DNA of 64,000 nt from Brevibacterium sp. CBA3109. Its GTDB lineage: Bacteria > Actinomycetota > Actinomycetes > Actinomycetales > Brevibacteriaceae. The notes beneath the pieces are model-generated. The model was not told the DNA's origin. It worked only from the letters and a program-made list of their open reading frames with translations, and ran no database searches. The DNA lies in assembly GCF_040256645.1 (NCBI RefSeq), contig NZ_CP158281.1:1612001-1676000 (forward strand). Reading direction: 5' to 3'. Of this stretch, positions 36,922-46,614 are shown piece after piece. A program made the position numbers and the translations under genes. The stretch's first letter is position 1; each line of letters opens with the position of its first letter.

Positions 36922-37829
36922 AGGTCGACTCCCGTCACGATCGGTGCCTGCACCCGCAGATCGAGGATTTCACGGGCTTCGTCGGGTGTGGCCACCTCGG
37001 CGCCGAGGTCCTCGATGATGTCGACAGCGCGTTCGGTCAACGAGGTGTTGGTGGCCTTGACACCTTTGGCCAGATACAGATTGTCCTCAAGCCCGACTCG
37101 GGCATGGCCACCGGCAAGGATGGACTGGGCCACCCACGGCAGCTGATTGCGACCGATGGCGAAGGACGTGAACTGCGCACCGGCCGGCAGCATGTTCACC
37201 ATCGCCGTCAGGAGCCCGGCATCGACCGGTGCTCCGTAGGGGACTCCCATGCACAGCTGGTAAAGCGGTGGGGGATCGATGAGTCCCTCTTCGACGAGCA
37301 CATTGGCAAACCACAGGTTTCCGGTGTCGAAGATCTCGAGCTCGGGTCGCACGCCCAGGGTCTGAATCTTCTTCGACCCCTCACGCAGCATGTCAGGGGT
37401 GGACACATAGATGTTCGATCCGTCGCCGAAGTTCAGGGAACCGCAGTCGAGGGTGCAGATCTCGGGCAGCAGCTCCTCGACGTGGGGGAGCCGTTCTAGG
37501 GCATTGACGAGGTCCGTGCCCGGCATGTGAGTGGTCGGATCCTGGGGATCGACGACGAGATCTCCGCCCATGCCAGCGGTGAGGTTGATGACGGGATCGA
37601 CGTCGGAGGCGCGGATGAGGCGCACGACCTCTCGGTAGTGGGCGACCTCGCGGGAGCCTTGCTTGGTGTCGAGGTCTCGAACGTGGATGTGCACGACGGA
37701 CGCACCGGCACGAGCTGCAGCGATCGCATCGTCGGCGATCTCCTGCGGAGTGACGGGGACGTGCTCGCTCTTGTTCGCCGTATCGCCGGCACCGGTGACG
37801 GCACAGGTGAGAATGACCTTGCGATTCAT
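36918..37829 (-). CDS. cdhC: BKACE-family dehydrocarnitine cleavage enzyme
   Basis: A 303-residue Zn-dependent TIM-barrel enzyme of the beta-keto-acid cleavage (BKACE) family. The metal-binding HxH is in ASVVHIHVRD, and NLTAGMGGD and GVPYGAPVDAGLLTAMV are typical. With acetyl-CoA it would split 3-dehydrocarnitine into betainyl-CoA and acetoacetate, linking the two activities of the neighbouring fusion protein. The start overlaps the regulator's stop by 4 bp. Confidence 0.88.
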   Translation of the reverse strand: MNRKVILTCAVTGAGDTANKSEHVPVTPQEIADDAIAAARAGASVVHIHVRDLDTKQGSREVAHYREVVRLIRASDVDPVINLTAGMGGDLVVDPQDPTTHMPGTDLVNALERLPHVEELLPEICTLDCGSLNFGDGSNIYVSTPDMLREGSKKIQTLGVRPELEIFDTGNLWFANVLVEEGLIDPPPLYQLCMGVPYGAPVDAGLLTAMVNMLPAGAQFTSFAIGRNQLPWVAQSILAGGHARVGLEDNLYLAKGVKATNTSLTERAVDIIEDLGAEVATPDEAREILDLRVQAPIVTGVDL

Positions 37830-38731
37830 GATGACTCCTCATCAGGGTTGGGGTTGATGATTGTGCGTTTGAGGTAACTGGAGAGACGGCGCCGGAAGGT
37901 CGCGACATCCATGATTCCGGTGAGGACCTTGACCCCGAGCCCGTCGAGCAGCGAGGTCAGCTCATCGGCCATGGCCTCACTGTCGCCGGGGCGGAAGAGG
38001 CCAGCGGACTGACCGGCTTCGATGGTGGAGGCCACGGTGTGCGACCAGCGTTCGTAGTGCGCCGGATAGTCGGAGGTATAGGAGTCTTCGAGGCCGAGTC
38101 TGGCCCAGGTCTGGAGCCAGATCGACCACTCGCTGCGTGCAGTCCGCCCGATGGGCGACTGGAGTTCGAGCAGACGTTCGAGTCGGCGGTGTGGGCTGGG
38201 GATCTCGTCCAGCCAGGCGATTTGTCGGTCGAAGGCGAGCTTGACCGAATAGTCGAGTGTCGCGTCGAAGAGATCGGACTTCCCGTCGAAGTAATAGTGA
38301 ATGCTCGCGTTCGAGATCCCAGCGGCCTCAGCGATGTCCGCGATGCGCACCGTTTCGTAACCGTGGCGGGCGAACAGATCCCATGCAGTCTCGACGATGA
38401 GCCTGCGCGGAGAGGAATCCGGGAATGCGCCAAGAGCCCGATCAGACCCAGGCTGGAAGCGCAGGGGAGTCGCGGACACCTGCGACTCGTCGCCGAGCAG
38501 CCACCTGACCGTGACTCCGGTTGCGGTGGCCAGGGCAAGGAGTTCTTCGGGGCTGAATCTGCGCCGACCTGACAGGGACTTCGACAGTTTGGTCTCATCG
38601 ATTCCGATGCTCGCTGCCACATGTCGCTGGGACAGTTCGCTGGTGCGCAGTGCTTCCTTGGCCCGCCGTGCGGTGACAGCGGCTTCGCTGACACCGACTT
38701 CGCTGACACCGACTTCGCTGGGATCCGTCAT
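37826..38731 (-). CDS. XRE-TetR fusion transcriptional regulator
   Basis: A 301-residue regulator with two different DNA-binding units. Residues about 22-80 form an XRE/lambda-repressor helix-turn-helix (SQRHVAASIGIDETKLSKSL, then FSPEELLALATATGVTVRWLLG). Residues about 108-155 form a TetR N-terminal domain (IVETAWDLFARHGYETVRIADIAEAAGISNASIHYYF in part: TVRIADIAEAAGISNASI). The rest is a TetR-type ligand-binding domain. The N terminus includes a SEVGV-SEVGV repeat encoded by a 15-bp tandem duplication. It is the first gene of the carnitine operon, so it probably senses a pathway compound. An upstream ATG at 38767 is possible. Confidence 0.88.
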   Translation of the reverse strand: MTDPSEVGVSEVGVSEAAVTARRAKEALRTSELSQRHVAASIGIDETKLSKSLSGRRRFSPEELLALATATGVTVRWLLGDESQVSATPLRFQPGSDRALGAFPDSSPRRLIVETAWDLFARHGYETVRIADIAEAAGISNASIHYYFDGKSDLFDATLDYSVKLAFDRQIAWLDEIPSPHRRLERLLELQSPIGRTARSEWSIWLQTWARLGLEDSYTSDYPAHYERWSHTVASTIEAGQSAGLFRPGDSEAMADELTSLLDGLGVKVLTGIMDVATFRRRLSSYLKRTIINPNPDEESS

Positions 38732-38922
38732 GGCCGCCAATCTATCCCTTGCATGCGCAGATCGCAACTAATACTGGTGAGCCATCAATACTTGCGAACG
38801 GTGTTGCGGGTGCTGCGTTGCCACATTCGTCGGCGGGAGGCCGCCATCACCGGTGGGGAGCGGATATTCTCAAAGGGATGAACTCATCGCCTGATGACAC
38901 TGTTCCCACACCGGAGGGGCCC

Positions 38923-40296
38923 ATGAACGACAATCTCCATTCGCGTATGCACGTCGTATCCGACGAGACCCGAAATCTCGTCAACCTTGTTCTCGACTAC
39001 TCGCGCAGGCGCACCTTGGCCGTCGACACTCCACTTGACCATCCGACGACCGAGACCGAACTCAAGCGTCTGGCCGGACCGACCATCACCGAGGACGGTG
39101 TCGGGTCGTCTCGCGCCCTGGCCATCTTCGAGCACATCTTCGCGCCCGCCTGTATCACAACTGACCACCCGAAATACCTGTCCTTCATTCCGAGTGCGCC
39201 GACGAAGGCTGCCGTGGCGTTTGACCTTGTGGTCTCCGCCAGCGCACTCTACGGAGGCTCGTGGCTCGAGGGGGCAGGCGTCGTCCATGCCGAGAATGAG
39301 GTCCTGTCCTGGCTGGCCGGTGAGTTCGGGCTCCCGACCAGTGCCGGCGGCGTATTCGTCCAGGGAGGCACGATCGGCAACCTGTCCGCCCTCGTTGCCG
39401 CGCGTGACGCGCGCAAAGCTGCGCTCGGCGATGAGAAGCCGGGGCGCTGGGTCATCGTGTGCAGCGCCGAAGCTCACTCCTCGGTCGCCTCGGCGGCAGC
39501 CGTGATGGACGTCGATGTGGCGCCCGTGCCGACTGGTGACGACGGTATCCTGCGTCCCGAGGGTGTCCGGACCGCTCTCGAAGAGCACGGTGACGCCGTC
39601 ATCGCAGTCGTCGCGACTTCGGGGACGACGAACTTCGGCACCATCGACGACATCGCCGGAATCGCAGCTCTCAAGGACGACTTCGACTTCTGGCTCCATA
39701 TCGACGGTGCCTATGGCCTGGCAGCGATGCTCTCGCCCTTGGTTCGGCACAAGTTCGCCGGAGTCGAATCAGCCGACTCGGTCATCGTCGATCCGCACAA
39801 ATGGCTGTTCGCGCCCTTTGACGCCTGCGCGCTCATCTACCGCGATCCGACTCTGGGTCGGCGAGCGCACACCCAACGCGCCGAATATCTTGACACCCTC
39901 ACTGAGTCGCAGGAATGGAGCCCCTCGGATTACGCCATCCAGCTGACTCGTCGACCTCGGGGCCTGCCGCTGTGGTATTCGCTGGCCAGCTATGGTGCCG
40001 AGACCTATCGCGAAGCTATCGGCCATTCGATCGAACTGGCGATGCAGATCGGCACCGAGATCAAAAGGCGCCCGAACCTCAGGCTTGTCCGCGAACCCGA
40101 ACTCTCGGTCGTCGTCTTCGAGCGCGTCGACTGGGCCCGTGAGGACTATCAGCAGTGGTCGGACCGACTGCTTGAGGACCAGCGGGCCTTCGTCGTGCCG
40201 AGCTCGCACCAGGGGCGGCCCAATGCCAGGTTCGCGATCATCAACCCGCTCACGACCTTTGACGACCTCGTGGACATCATCGACACCATGGAGTGA
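38923..40296 (+). CDS. PLP-dependent amino-acid decarboxylase (group II)
   Basis: A 457-residue pyridoxal-phosphate enzyme. The cofactor lysine is in VIVDPHKWLFAPFDAC; HIDGAYGLAAML supplies the PLP-binding aspartate and GGVFVQGGTIGNLSALVAAR the phosphate-binding loop. The family includes aromatic-amino-acid and 2,4-diaminobutyrate decarboxylases; substrate is not decidable from sequence. ATG 38923 has an excellent site (GGAGGGG 4 bp upstream); ATG 38878 is in frame but poorly spaced. Divergent from the carnitine operon and convergent with the YczE-like gene. Confidence 0.9.
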   Translation: MNDNLHSRMHVVSDETRNLVNLVLDYSRRRTLAVDTPLDHPTTETELKRLAGPTITEDGVGSSRALAIFEHIFAPACITTDHPKYLSFIPSAPTKAAVAFDLVVSASALYGGSWLEGAGVVHAENEVLSWLAGEFGLPTSAGGVFVQGGTIGNLSALVAARDARKAALGDEKPGRWVIVCSAEAHSSVASAAAVMDVDVAPVPTGDDGILRPEGVRTALEEHGDAVIAVVATSGTTNFGTIDDIAGIAALKDDFDFWLHIDGAYGLAAMLSPLVRHKFAGVESADSVIVDPHKWLFAPFDACALIYRDPTLGRRAHTQRAEYLDTLTESQEWSPSDYAIQLTRRPRGLPLWYSLASYGAETYREAIGHSIELAMQIGTEIKRRPNLRLVREPELSVVVFERVDWAREDYQQWSDRLLEDQRAFVVPSSHQGRPNARFAIINPLTTFDDLVDIIDTME

Positions 40297-40366
40297 TTCG
40301 GTTCTAGGGAGTCGCTGAGGCCTTGGGGGAGAGGGTCCAGCTGTGATCTGCCGTCGCCGTGTGCCC

Positions 40367-40398
40367 CCCCAGCCTCACCCCTCAGCTTGAGGCTGGGG
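40367..40398. terminator. Bidirectional hairpin between convergent genes
   Basis: A perfect 11-bp stem, CCCCAGCCTCA (40367-40377) with TGAGGCTGGGG (40388-40398). The left arm contains the stop codon of the minus-strand YczE-like gene. Confidence 0.6.
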
Positions 40399-41052
40399 TC
40401 GGGGCTTGAGCTCGACGGTGAAGGCGGGCAGGAGGAACTGCGTGATCGGTCCGATACCCAGAGCATAGAGCGCGGTGCCGATGCCGAAGATGCCGCCGAG
40501 CAGCCAACCGACGATGACCACGCTGACTTCGATGAGGGTGCGCACCAGTCGGATCGATTTGCCGGTGACTCGTGACATCCCTGTCATCAGACCGTCGCGG
40601 GGGCCGGGGCCGAACTGCGAGCCGATGTACATCGCCGAGGCGACCCCGTTGAGGATGATGCCGCCGACGAGGAGTGCGATGTTCCACCACAGCTCCTCGG
40701 GTTGGGGCAGGAAGAGTCGTGTGAGGTCGAGGGAGGGTCCGATCAGAAGGGCGTTGAGCACAGTTCCCAGTCCGGGCTGCTGCTTGAGCGGGATCCAGAT
40801 GAGGAGGACGAGGAACGAGGTGATCGTGACGATGGTGCCGAATGTCAGCGGCAGGTGTTTGATGATGCCTGAGTGGAGAACGTCCCAGGGCATCATGCCC
40901 AGCCCGGACGTCACGATCATGGCCATCGAGGCGCCGTAGAGGTAGAGGCCGAAGAGCAGCTGCGGCAGCCGACGGGGGAGTCGGCCGCTCTTGAGCTGCT
41001 GGATGGGACCGATATTCGAAAGTTCGCGCTTCGGCACAGGTGTCGATGACAT
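40375..41052 (-). CDS. YczE/YitT-type integral membrane protein
   Basis: A 225-residue membrane protein with five to six hydrophobic segments. Typical elements are LPQLLFGLYLYGASMAMIV, TSGLGMMPWDVLHSGI and GSQFGPGPRDGLMTGM. Function is unknown. It is divergent from a MocR-type regulator, the same arrangement as the yczE/yczR pair of Bacillus, where the regulator is proposed to control the membrane protein. Confidence 0.87.
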   Translation of the reverse strand: MSSTPVPKRELSNIGPIQQLKSGRLPRRLPQLLFGLYLYGASMAMIVTSGLGMMPWDVLHSGIIKHLPLTFGTIVTITSFLVLLIWIPLKQQPGLGTVLNALLIGPSLDLTRLFLPQPEELWWNIALLVGGIILNGVASAMYIGSQFGPGPRDGLMTGMSRVTGKSIRLVRTLIEVSVVIVGWLLGGIFGIGTALYALGIGPITQFLLPAFTVELKPRPQPQAEG

Positions 41053-41146
41053 CGTAGATCTTTCCGGTTCGTTCTGGCTGATACCACCATCATGTCTCGA
41101 ACTGGCCTTGTAAAAAAGAGCCAATTGGAAGAAAGTGGTCATATCG

Positions 41147-41161
41147 CCACCTGCCAGGTGG
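41147..41161. promoter_or_regulatory. Candidate operator between yczE-like and mocR-like genes
   Basis: The perfect inverted repeat CCACCT-GCC-AGGTGG lies 27 bp before the MocR start in the 136-bp divergent gap. A second pairing, TGGC (41103-41106) and GCCA, flanks a poly-A stretch upstream. A role as MocR-binding site is inferred. Confidence 0.5.
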
Positions 41162-41188
41162 ATAAGTCATCGACACAGCGAGGTTGCC

Positions 41189-42640
41189 ATGAGCACGGCA
41201 GTGATGAGCGGACCCAGGTTGGCAGACATCATCGGCACGGGACCATGGCCCGGCCCAGCCTATGATTCGTTGACGGCTGGGATCTCGCGTGCCATCGGCG
41301 ATGGCCGTATCCCAGTCGGGGCCAGGCTGCCCAGTGAGCGGGAGGCAGCCGCCGCGACCGGCCTGTCTCGGACGACGACCAGCCGCGCTTTTGCGAAGCT
41401 GCGCGAACAGGGGTTCGTCGTCACGCGTCGCGGCTCCGGCAGTGTGGTCCAACTACCGGAAGTGCCGGGCGGGCGCATCGATCATCTCTTGACCCCTGCG
41501 GGTGCCGACGAGGCGGAAATCGACCTCACCTGCACCGCTTCGGTGGCACCGCCATGGTTGCTGGGCGCCTATGAACGGGCGGTTGCACAGATTCACGCCT
41601 ATCTGCCTGGCACCGGCTATTATCCCTCGGGGCTGCCCGTACTCAAGGAGCTCATCGCCGAGAGCTATACCACTCGCGGGGTCCGCACCGCTCCCGATCA
41701 GATCCTCATCACGTCGGGAGCCTTCGGCGCCGTGTCCATCGCCGTGCGCGCGCTCAACGAGGGCCGGGGCCGGGTGCTCATCGAAAGTCCGACCTACCCA
41801 AATGCGATCGCGACACTGGAAGGCGCCGGTGCCTCCCTGATTCCCTATCCCCTCGAGCTGAGCTCTGCTGGACACCACTGGGACATCGACGCCATGGACC
41901 ACATCGCACGCCAGACCCGTGTGCGTTCGGCCTATCTCATCCCTGACTTCCACAACCCCACCGGAGCACTCCTGCCCGAAGAGCAGCGGCCCGAACTCGG
42001 GGCCATGCTCAGGCGCAACTCCATGGTGCCTATCTTCGACGAGTCCCTGGTCGAGCTGGGCCTCGATGGTGATCCGACGCCGACGCCGATGGCAGCCTTC
42101 GTGCCCGACTCGATCACGGCAGGAAGCACCAGCAAGATCTTCTGGGGCGGACTGCGCGTCGGGTGGATGCGAATTCCCACCCACCGCATCGAGGCGATGG
42201 CGTCCACGCGATTGAGCCTCGACCTCGGCGCTCCTGTGCTCGAGCAGCTCGTCGCCGTCGAACTCATGCGCGACCATGACATGATCGTCGGCGAGTACCG
42301 AGTCAAGCTGCGCGCGGCCAGGGACAGCCTCGCAGCGCAGGTGCGCGCTCATCTTCCCTCGTGGCAGGTGATCGTGCCCAGCGGCGGCATGGCCCTGTGG
42401 TGTCGACTGCCCGAGGACCGCTCGGGTGCCCTTGCCGTCGCCGCGAGGAGGCACGGACTCAGCTTGGTCTCCGGACCCAATTTCGCACCCGCTGGAGGTC
42501 TGGACCGGTGGATTCGTCTGCCGTACACAGTCTCTGAGACGCAATTGGGCGAGGTTGGCCCCCGCCTTGCCGCTGCCTGGGACGATGCCCTGAAGTTCAC
42601 CGACCGGGTTCCCGCAGGTCGAGCGCGGACCGTCGCCTGA
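41189..42640 (+). CDS. MocR/PdxR-type GntR-aminotransferase regulator
   Basis: A 483-residue regulator. Residues about 25-95 are a GntR winged helix (IPVGARLPSEREAAAATGLS, then VVTRRGSGSVVQL). The rest is an aminotransferase class I domain with the PLP-lysine segment SITAGSTSKIFWGGLRVGW (Schiff-base lysine in STSK). The start at ATG 41189 fits the GntR domain. Context points to regulation of the divergent YczE-like gene with PLP or an amino acid as effector. Confidence 0.92.
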   Translation: MSTAVMSGPRLADIIGTGPWPGPAYDSLTAGISRAIGDGRIPVGARLPSEREAAAATGLSRTTTSRAFAKLREQGFVVTRRGSGSVVQLPEVPGGRIDHLLTPAGADEAEIDLTCTASVAPPWLLGAYERAVAQIHAYLPGTGYYPSGLPVLKELIAESYTTRGVRTAPDQILITSGAFGAVSIAVRALNEGRGRVLIESPTYPNAIATLEGAGASLIPYPLELSSAGHHWDIDAMDHIARQTRVRSAYLIPDFHNPTGALLPEEQRPELGAMLRRNSMVPIFDESLVELGLDGDPTPTPMAAFVPDSITAGSTSKIFWGGLRVGWMRIPTHRIEAMASTRLSLDLGAPVLEQLVAVELMRDHDMIVGEYRVKLRAARDSLAAQVRAHLPSWQVIVPSGGMALWCRLPEDRSGALAVAARRHGLSLVSGPNFAPAGGLDRWIRLPYTVSETQLGEVGPRLAAAWDDALKFTDRVPAGRARTVA

Positions 42641-42663
42641 GACGGTCTGGGTACCATGAGGCT

Positions 42664-43455
42664 ATGGACGAGGATATGGATGTGAACGAGGGACTCAATC
42701 ACAACGGACAGTACTCGACTGCTACGACGGCTGAGGACTTCCGAATCAATATCGCCGAGGTGAATCGGCGCATCGACTCCGCAGCTTCGCGCACCGGCCG
42801 CGACTCCGCTGAGATCGAATTGCTGCCGGTGAGCAAGACAGTTCCTCAGGAGAGGATCCGGGAAGCAGTTGCCGCCGGCTGCCGCAAGCTGGGCGAGAAC
42901 AAGGTGCAGGAGGCCTTCCGGAAGTCAGGCGAGATGGATGACCTGGACATCAGCTGGGCGGTGATCGGTCATCTGCAGTCGAACAAGGCCCGTGACGTTG
43001 CGAAATTCGCCTCCGAGTTCCAGGCTCTGGACAGACTGAAGGTCGCAGCTGCTCTCGACCGTCGTCTCGAAGCAGCGGGTCGCAGCCTCGACGTCTACGT
43101 CCAGGTCAACACCTCGGCCGAAGAGTCGAAGTTCGGGATGCCGCCGGAAGACCTCCTGAGCTTTCTGCGTGAACTGTCCCAGTTTCCGACCCTGAACCTG
43201 CAAGGTCTGATGACCCTCGCGGTGTTCTCCCCCGACCACGACCGAGTCCGCACCTGCTTCCAACGTCTGCGGACCCTGCGGGATCAGGCACAGGAGACCG
43301 ACCCCGAGCTGATCGGCGCAGGAAAACTCTCGATGGGCATGTCCGGGGACTATGAAGTGGCCATCGAGGAAGGAGCGAACTGCGTTCGCGTGGGTCAGGC
43401 CATCTTCGGCAAGAGGGCACTGCCTGACAGCCATTACTGGCCCGAGAACGGCTGA
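42664..43455 (+). CDS. YggS-family PLP homeostasis protein
   Basis: A 263-residue alanine-racemase-fold protein that binds PLP without a known catalytic role. The PLP-lysine segment is LLPVSKTVPQERIREAV, then LGENKVQEAFRK, and the later HLQSNKARDVAKF and LSMGMSGDYEVAIEEGANCVRVG are characteristic. ATG 42664 and ATG 42676 are both possible starts. Located 23 bp after the MocR-type gene, another PLP-binding protein. Confidence 0.93.
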   Translation: MDEDMDVNEGLNHNGQYSTATTAEDFRINIAEVNRRIDSAASRTGRDSAEIELLPVSKTVPQERIREAVAAGCRKLGENKVQEAFRKSGEMDDLDISWAVIGHLQSNKARDVAKFASEFQALDRLKVAAALDRRLEAAGRSLDVYVQVNTSAEESKFGMPPEDLLSFLRELSQFPTLNLQGLMTLAVFSPDHDRVRTCFQRLRTLRDQAQETDPELIGAGKLSMGMSGDYEVAIEEGANCVRVGQAIFGKRALPDSHYWPENG

Positions 43456-43465
43456 CCAAGCCGAC

Positions 43466-44434
43466 TTGATCGCATCACTGACCAATCATCAGGCTCTCTG
43501 GTACCTCACCGCAATACTCACGGGGGCCCTGATCGGGCTGGGTCTGCCGGTAGCGACAACGATCGCCATCGGCGCGATCACGCCCTGTCTCATCGCACTC
43601 CTGTTCGTGACGTTCCTCGACATCCCGTTCGATGCAGTCCGCGGCTCCTTCACAGACATGAAGTTCCTGGGCGCTGTTGCCCTCGCCAATTTTCTCCTCG
43701 TCCCGCTCGTCGTCGCCGGCCTCCATGTCGTGATGCCTCTGGACGAGACGCTCGTCGTGCCCGTCCTCATCGTTCTCCTCACCCCCTGCATCGACTACGT
43801 TCTCGTCTTCACCAGATTGGCCGGGGGAGCCCACGCGAGTCTGCTCGCCCTGACACCAGTGCTGATGCTTGTCCAGATCATCCTGTTGCCGGTCTACCTG
43901 TGGATTATTCTGGGCGGCAGCGCAGTCTGTGCGATCACCCCGGGGCCCTTCGTCGCCGCACTCGTCGTCTTCATCATCCTGCCGCTGGGCGCCTCCGTCG
44001 CGGTCCGTCTCCTTGCCCGCCGATCGGCGGTCGTGGATCGCTTGGTTGGGATCGGCTCGGATTCTATGGTGCCGCTGATGATGCTCACCCTGGCTGTGAT
44101 TGCCGTGGCGCAGGTGCCCCTGATCGCGCCGCATCTGTTGGAATTGGGCGGTGCCATTGCGACGTTCGTCGTATTCGCGATCATCATGACCGGCCTGGGA
44201 TGGATCATGGCTCGGGTGCTGCCGCTGAGCCTGAGACAGGGACGAGCCCTTGTCTTCAACGCAGTGACCCGCAATTCGTTGGTCATGCTTCCGATCGTCC
44301 GGGCCATCACCGCCGACGGAGTCGGTCCGGCGGCCGTCGTCGCGCAGACTATGGTTGAGCTTGTCGTCATGCTCCTCCTCGCCCGCTTGGTGCCGCGACT
44401 CCTCCCCGGAACCGTCGTGGCCGAAAACCGCTAG
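43466..44434 (+). CDS. Arsenic-resistance-type (BASS/ACR3-like) transporter
   Basis: A 322-residue membrane protein with about ten hydrophobic segments. Features shared with actinobacterial arsenic-resistance permeases are LTPCIDYVLVFTRLAGG, ITPGPFVAALVVFIILPLG and VTRNSLVMLPIVRA. Substrate specificity is inferred from family only. No ars regulator or reductase lies nearby. The start is probably TTG 43466, just after yggS; ATG codons in frame lie only further inside at FTDMKFLG. Confidence 0.75.
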   Translation: MIASLTNHQALWYLTAILTGALIGLGLPVATTIAIGAITPCLIALLFVTFLDIPFDAVRGSFTDMKFLGAVALANFLLVPLVVAGLHVVMPLDETLVVPVLIVLLTPCIDYVLVFTRLAGGAHASLLALTPVLMLVQIILLPVYLWIILGGSAVCAITPGPFVAALVVFIILPLGASVAVRLLARRSAVVDRLVGIGSDSMVPLMMLTLAVIAVAQVPLIAPHLLELGGAIATFVVFAIIMTGLGWIMARVLPLSLRQGRALVFNAVTRNSLVMLPIVRAITADGVGPAAVVAQTMVELVVMLLLARLVPRLLPGTVVAENR

Positions 44435-44466
44435 TATTGTCTTAGGGTTGCGAGCAGAATAGTCAT

Positions 44467-46020
44467 ATGCTCACCACAGATCAGTGCTATCAGGCGGTTG
44501 CCGGGCGCGACAGACGCTTCGACGGAATGTTCTTCACTGCGGTTCATTCAACCGGCATCTTCTGCCGTCCGTCCTGCCCGGCGAGAACTCCTCTGCGCAA
44601 GAACGTCGATTTCTACCAGACCGCAGCGGCCGCAGCGGAAGCAGGGTTCCGTGCCTGCAAACGGTGCCGACCCGATGCCAGCCCGAACTCGCCTGAGTGG
44701 GACATTCGAGCCGATGTCACGGCCCGGGCCATGAGACTCATCCACGACGGTCTCGTCGATCGGGCGGGGATCTCCGGCCTCGCATCGGCGCTGGGATACA
44801 GTTCACGACAGCTGGGGCGAGTGCTGCAATCCGAACTCGGGGTCGGGCCCCTCGCAATTGCCCGAAGCGAACGCGTCAGGACCGCCCGGACTCTGGTCGA
44901 ATCGACGACGCTGACCATGAGCGAGATCGCCTTCGCAGCCGGTTTCTCAAGCATTCGCCAATTCAATGACACCTTCCGCGCTGTCTACGCCTCCACGCCA
45001 CGGGAACTGCGCAGCAACGCAGGAGAACCACATCGAGGACAGAACATCACTGTCCGTCTCGCCTACCGTCCGCCTCTCGATCACGCTCATCTGTTCAGCT
45101 ATTTGGCCGTGCGCGCGATCCCCGGGGTAGAGGACGTCGGCCGGGATCACTACACGCGTTCGCTGCGTTTGGCACACGGTCCCGCCGTCCTGACACTGAC
45201 CCCGGGGGCCGGGGCCTTCATCGAGTGTCACCTCCGTTTGGCTGACACGCGCGATCTCGGAAGTGCAGTGGCCAGAGCCAGGCGAATCCTCGACCTCGAC
45301 GCGGACCCCATCGCGGTGCAAGCGACACTGACTCAAGCGGGCCTTTCCACGCTCATCGACAGGTACCCGGGGATTCGCTCTCCGGGAACCGGTGACCCTG
45401 TCGAACTCGCGATCCGAACGATCCTGGGGCAGCAGATCTCAGTCAGTGCCGCACAGACTCATCTGAAGCGCCTGGTCAGCGACTACGGTCAGTCGCTGCC
45501 TGAGGAGCTGAGAGTCGGCGGCGTCGACCGAGTATTCCCCACTGCAGCCACAATCGCGGAGATTCCGGACGAGCATTGGTCGCTGCCCGGCCGCAGGATC
45601 GGCACACTCCAGGCACTGAGCGCACGCCTGGCTGACGGCTCGATCGATCTGGGCCCGGGATGTGATCGAACAGAAGTCAACCACAGCCTGCTTGCCATAC
45701 CTGGAATCGGTCCGTGGAGTCTCGGCTACATTCGGATGCGAGCGCTGGGAGACCCCGACGTGCTTCTCAGCTCGGACCTCGGCGTCAAGAAGGCCATTGC
45801 TGAGCTCAAGGGTTCAGGCACTGACATGGCTGACGGGGCCCAGAGTTTGGATGCGGCACGCCCCTGGAGGTCCTACGTCACACACCTGCTGTGGGCCCAT
45901 CACTCCCAGCCGCAGGCTCTACCGGCCTCGACAGACCGGGCGCGAACACACAGACAAGTCGACACTGACACCGACACAATCCCGAACAGCACAGCGAATC
46001 AGAAGCGGAGAACACCATGA
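44467..46020 (+). CDS. Ada-type regulator fused to AlkA DNA glycosylase
   Basis: A 517-residue alkylation-damage protein with three parts. Residues 1-80 are the Ada zinc domain with the methyl-accepting cysteine in [11 protein letters not shown] and the second pair in RACKRCRPD. Residues about 85-185 are an AraC helix-turn-helix ([20 protein letters not shown]). Residues about 195-490 are AlkA, with the helix-hairpin-helix near [17 protein letters not shown] and the catalytic aspartate region [10 protein letters not shown]. It senses methyl phosphotriesters and excises alkylated bases. The next gene, ogt, overlaps by 4 bp. Confidence 0.94.
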   Translation: MLTTDQCYQAVAGRDRRFDGMFFTAVHSTGIFCRPSCPARTPLRKNVDFYQTAAAAAEAGFRACKRCRPDASPNSPEWDIRADVTARAMRLIHDGLVDRAGISGLASALGYSSRQLGRVLQSELGVGPLAIARSERVRTARTLVESTTLTMSEIAFAAGFSSIRQFNDTFRAVYASTPRELRSNAGEPHRGQNITVRLAYRPPLDHAHLFSYLAVRAIPGVEDVGRDHYTRSLRLAHGPAVLTLTPGAGAFIECHLRLADTRDLGSAVARARRILDLDADPIAVQATLTQAGLSTLIDRYPGIRSPGTGDPVELAIRTILGQQISVSAAQTHLKRLVSDYGQSLPEELRVGGVDRVFPTAATIAEIPDEHWSLPGRRIGTLQALSARLADGSIDLGPGCDRTEVNHSLLAIPGIGPWSLGYIRMRALGDPDVLLSSDLGVKKAIAELKGSGTDMADGAQSLDAARPWRSYVTHLLWAHHSQPQALPASTDRARTHRQVDTDTDTIPNSTANQKRRTP

Positions 46021-46544
46021 CGATGACATTGATCCAGCCGACCGCGACCACAGTGAGGTACACGGTCATCGACGCGGCGTTGGGGAGGATCCTGCTCACC
46101 TCGGACGGTGATCACCTCACCGGGCTCTACCTGGGTGACTTCGACCAGATCCGGGAACGGCTGGCGACGCCAGGCGGTGTCGAGCCGGTCGCCGACGATG
46201 AACTCAATGTGTTCGCGGCGGCGGGGGAGCAGCTCGCCGAATACTTCGCAGGCACCCGCATCGAATTCGATATCCCCTTGGCCCCGAAAGGCACAGAATT
46301 CCAGCGCAAGGTCTGGCAGGCACTGACGACGATTCCCTATGGTGCAACCGCCGGATACGGAGAACTCGCTGCCTGGATCAACAGACCGTCGGCGGCACGC
46401 GCAGTGGGAGCAGCCAATGGTCGGAACCCGATCAGCATCATCGTTCCCTGCCACCGTGTAATCGGAGCCAACGGGGCTTTGACAGGGTATGCCTGGGGTG
46501 AAGAGAAGAAGCGGACCCTGCTCGATCTTGAGGCCGCCCGCTGA
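46017..46544 (+). CDS. ogt: Methylated-DNA-protein cysteine methyltransferase
   Basis: A 175-residue suicide enzyme that takes the methyl group from O6-methylguanine. The acceptor cysteine is in [10 protein letters not shown], preceded by [27 protein letters not shown]. It overlaps the Ada-AlkA gene, so the two repair functions form an operon. The run ends at a hairpin terminator. Confidence 0.96.
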   Translation: MTMTLIQPTATTVRYTVIDAALGRILLTSDGDHLTGLYLGDFDQIRERLATPGGVEPVADDELNVFAAAGEQLAEYFAGTRIEFDIPLAPKGTEFQRKVWQALTTIPYGATAGYGELAAWINRPSAARAVGAANGRNPISIIVPCHRVIGANGALTGYAWGEEKKRTLLDLEAAR

Positions 46545-46614
46545 CAGGGATCTGACAGAGATCAAGACTGTGAGGATGCCCGTGGCGCTCTTGCGAATAT
46601 GCACATGAAGAAAA

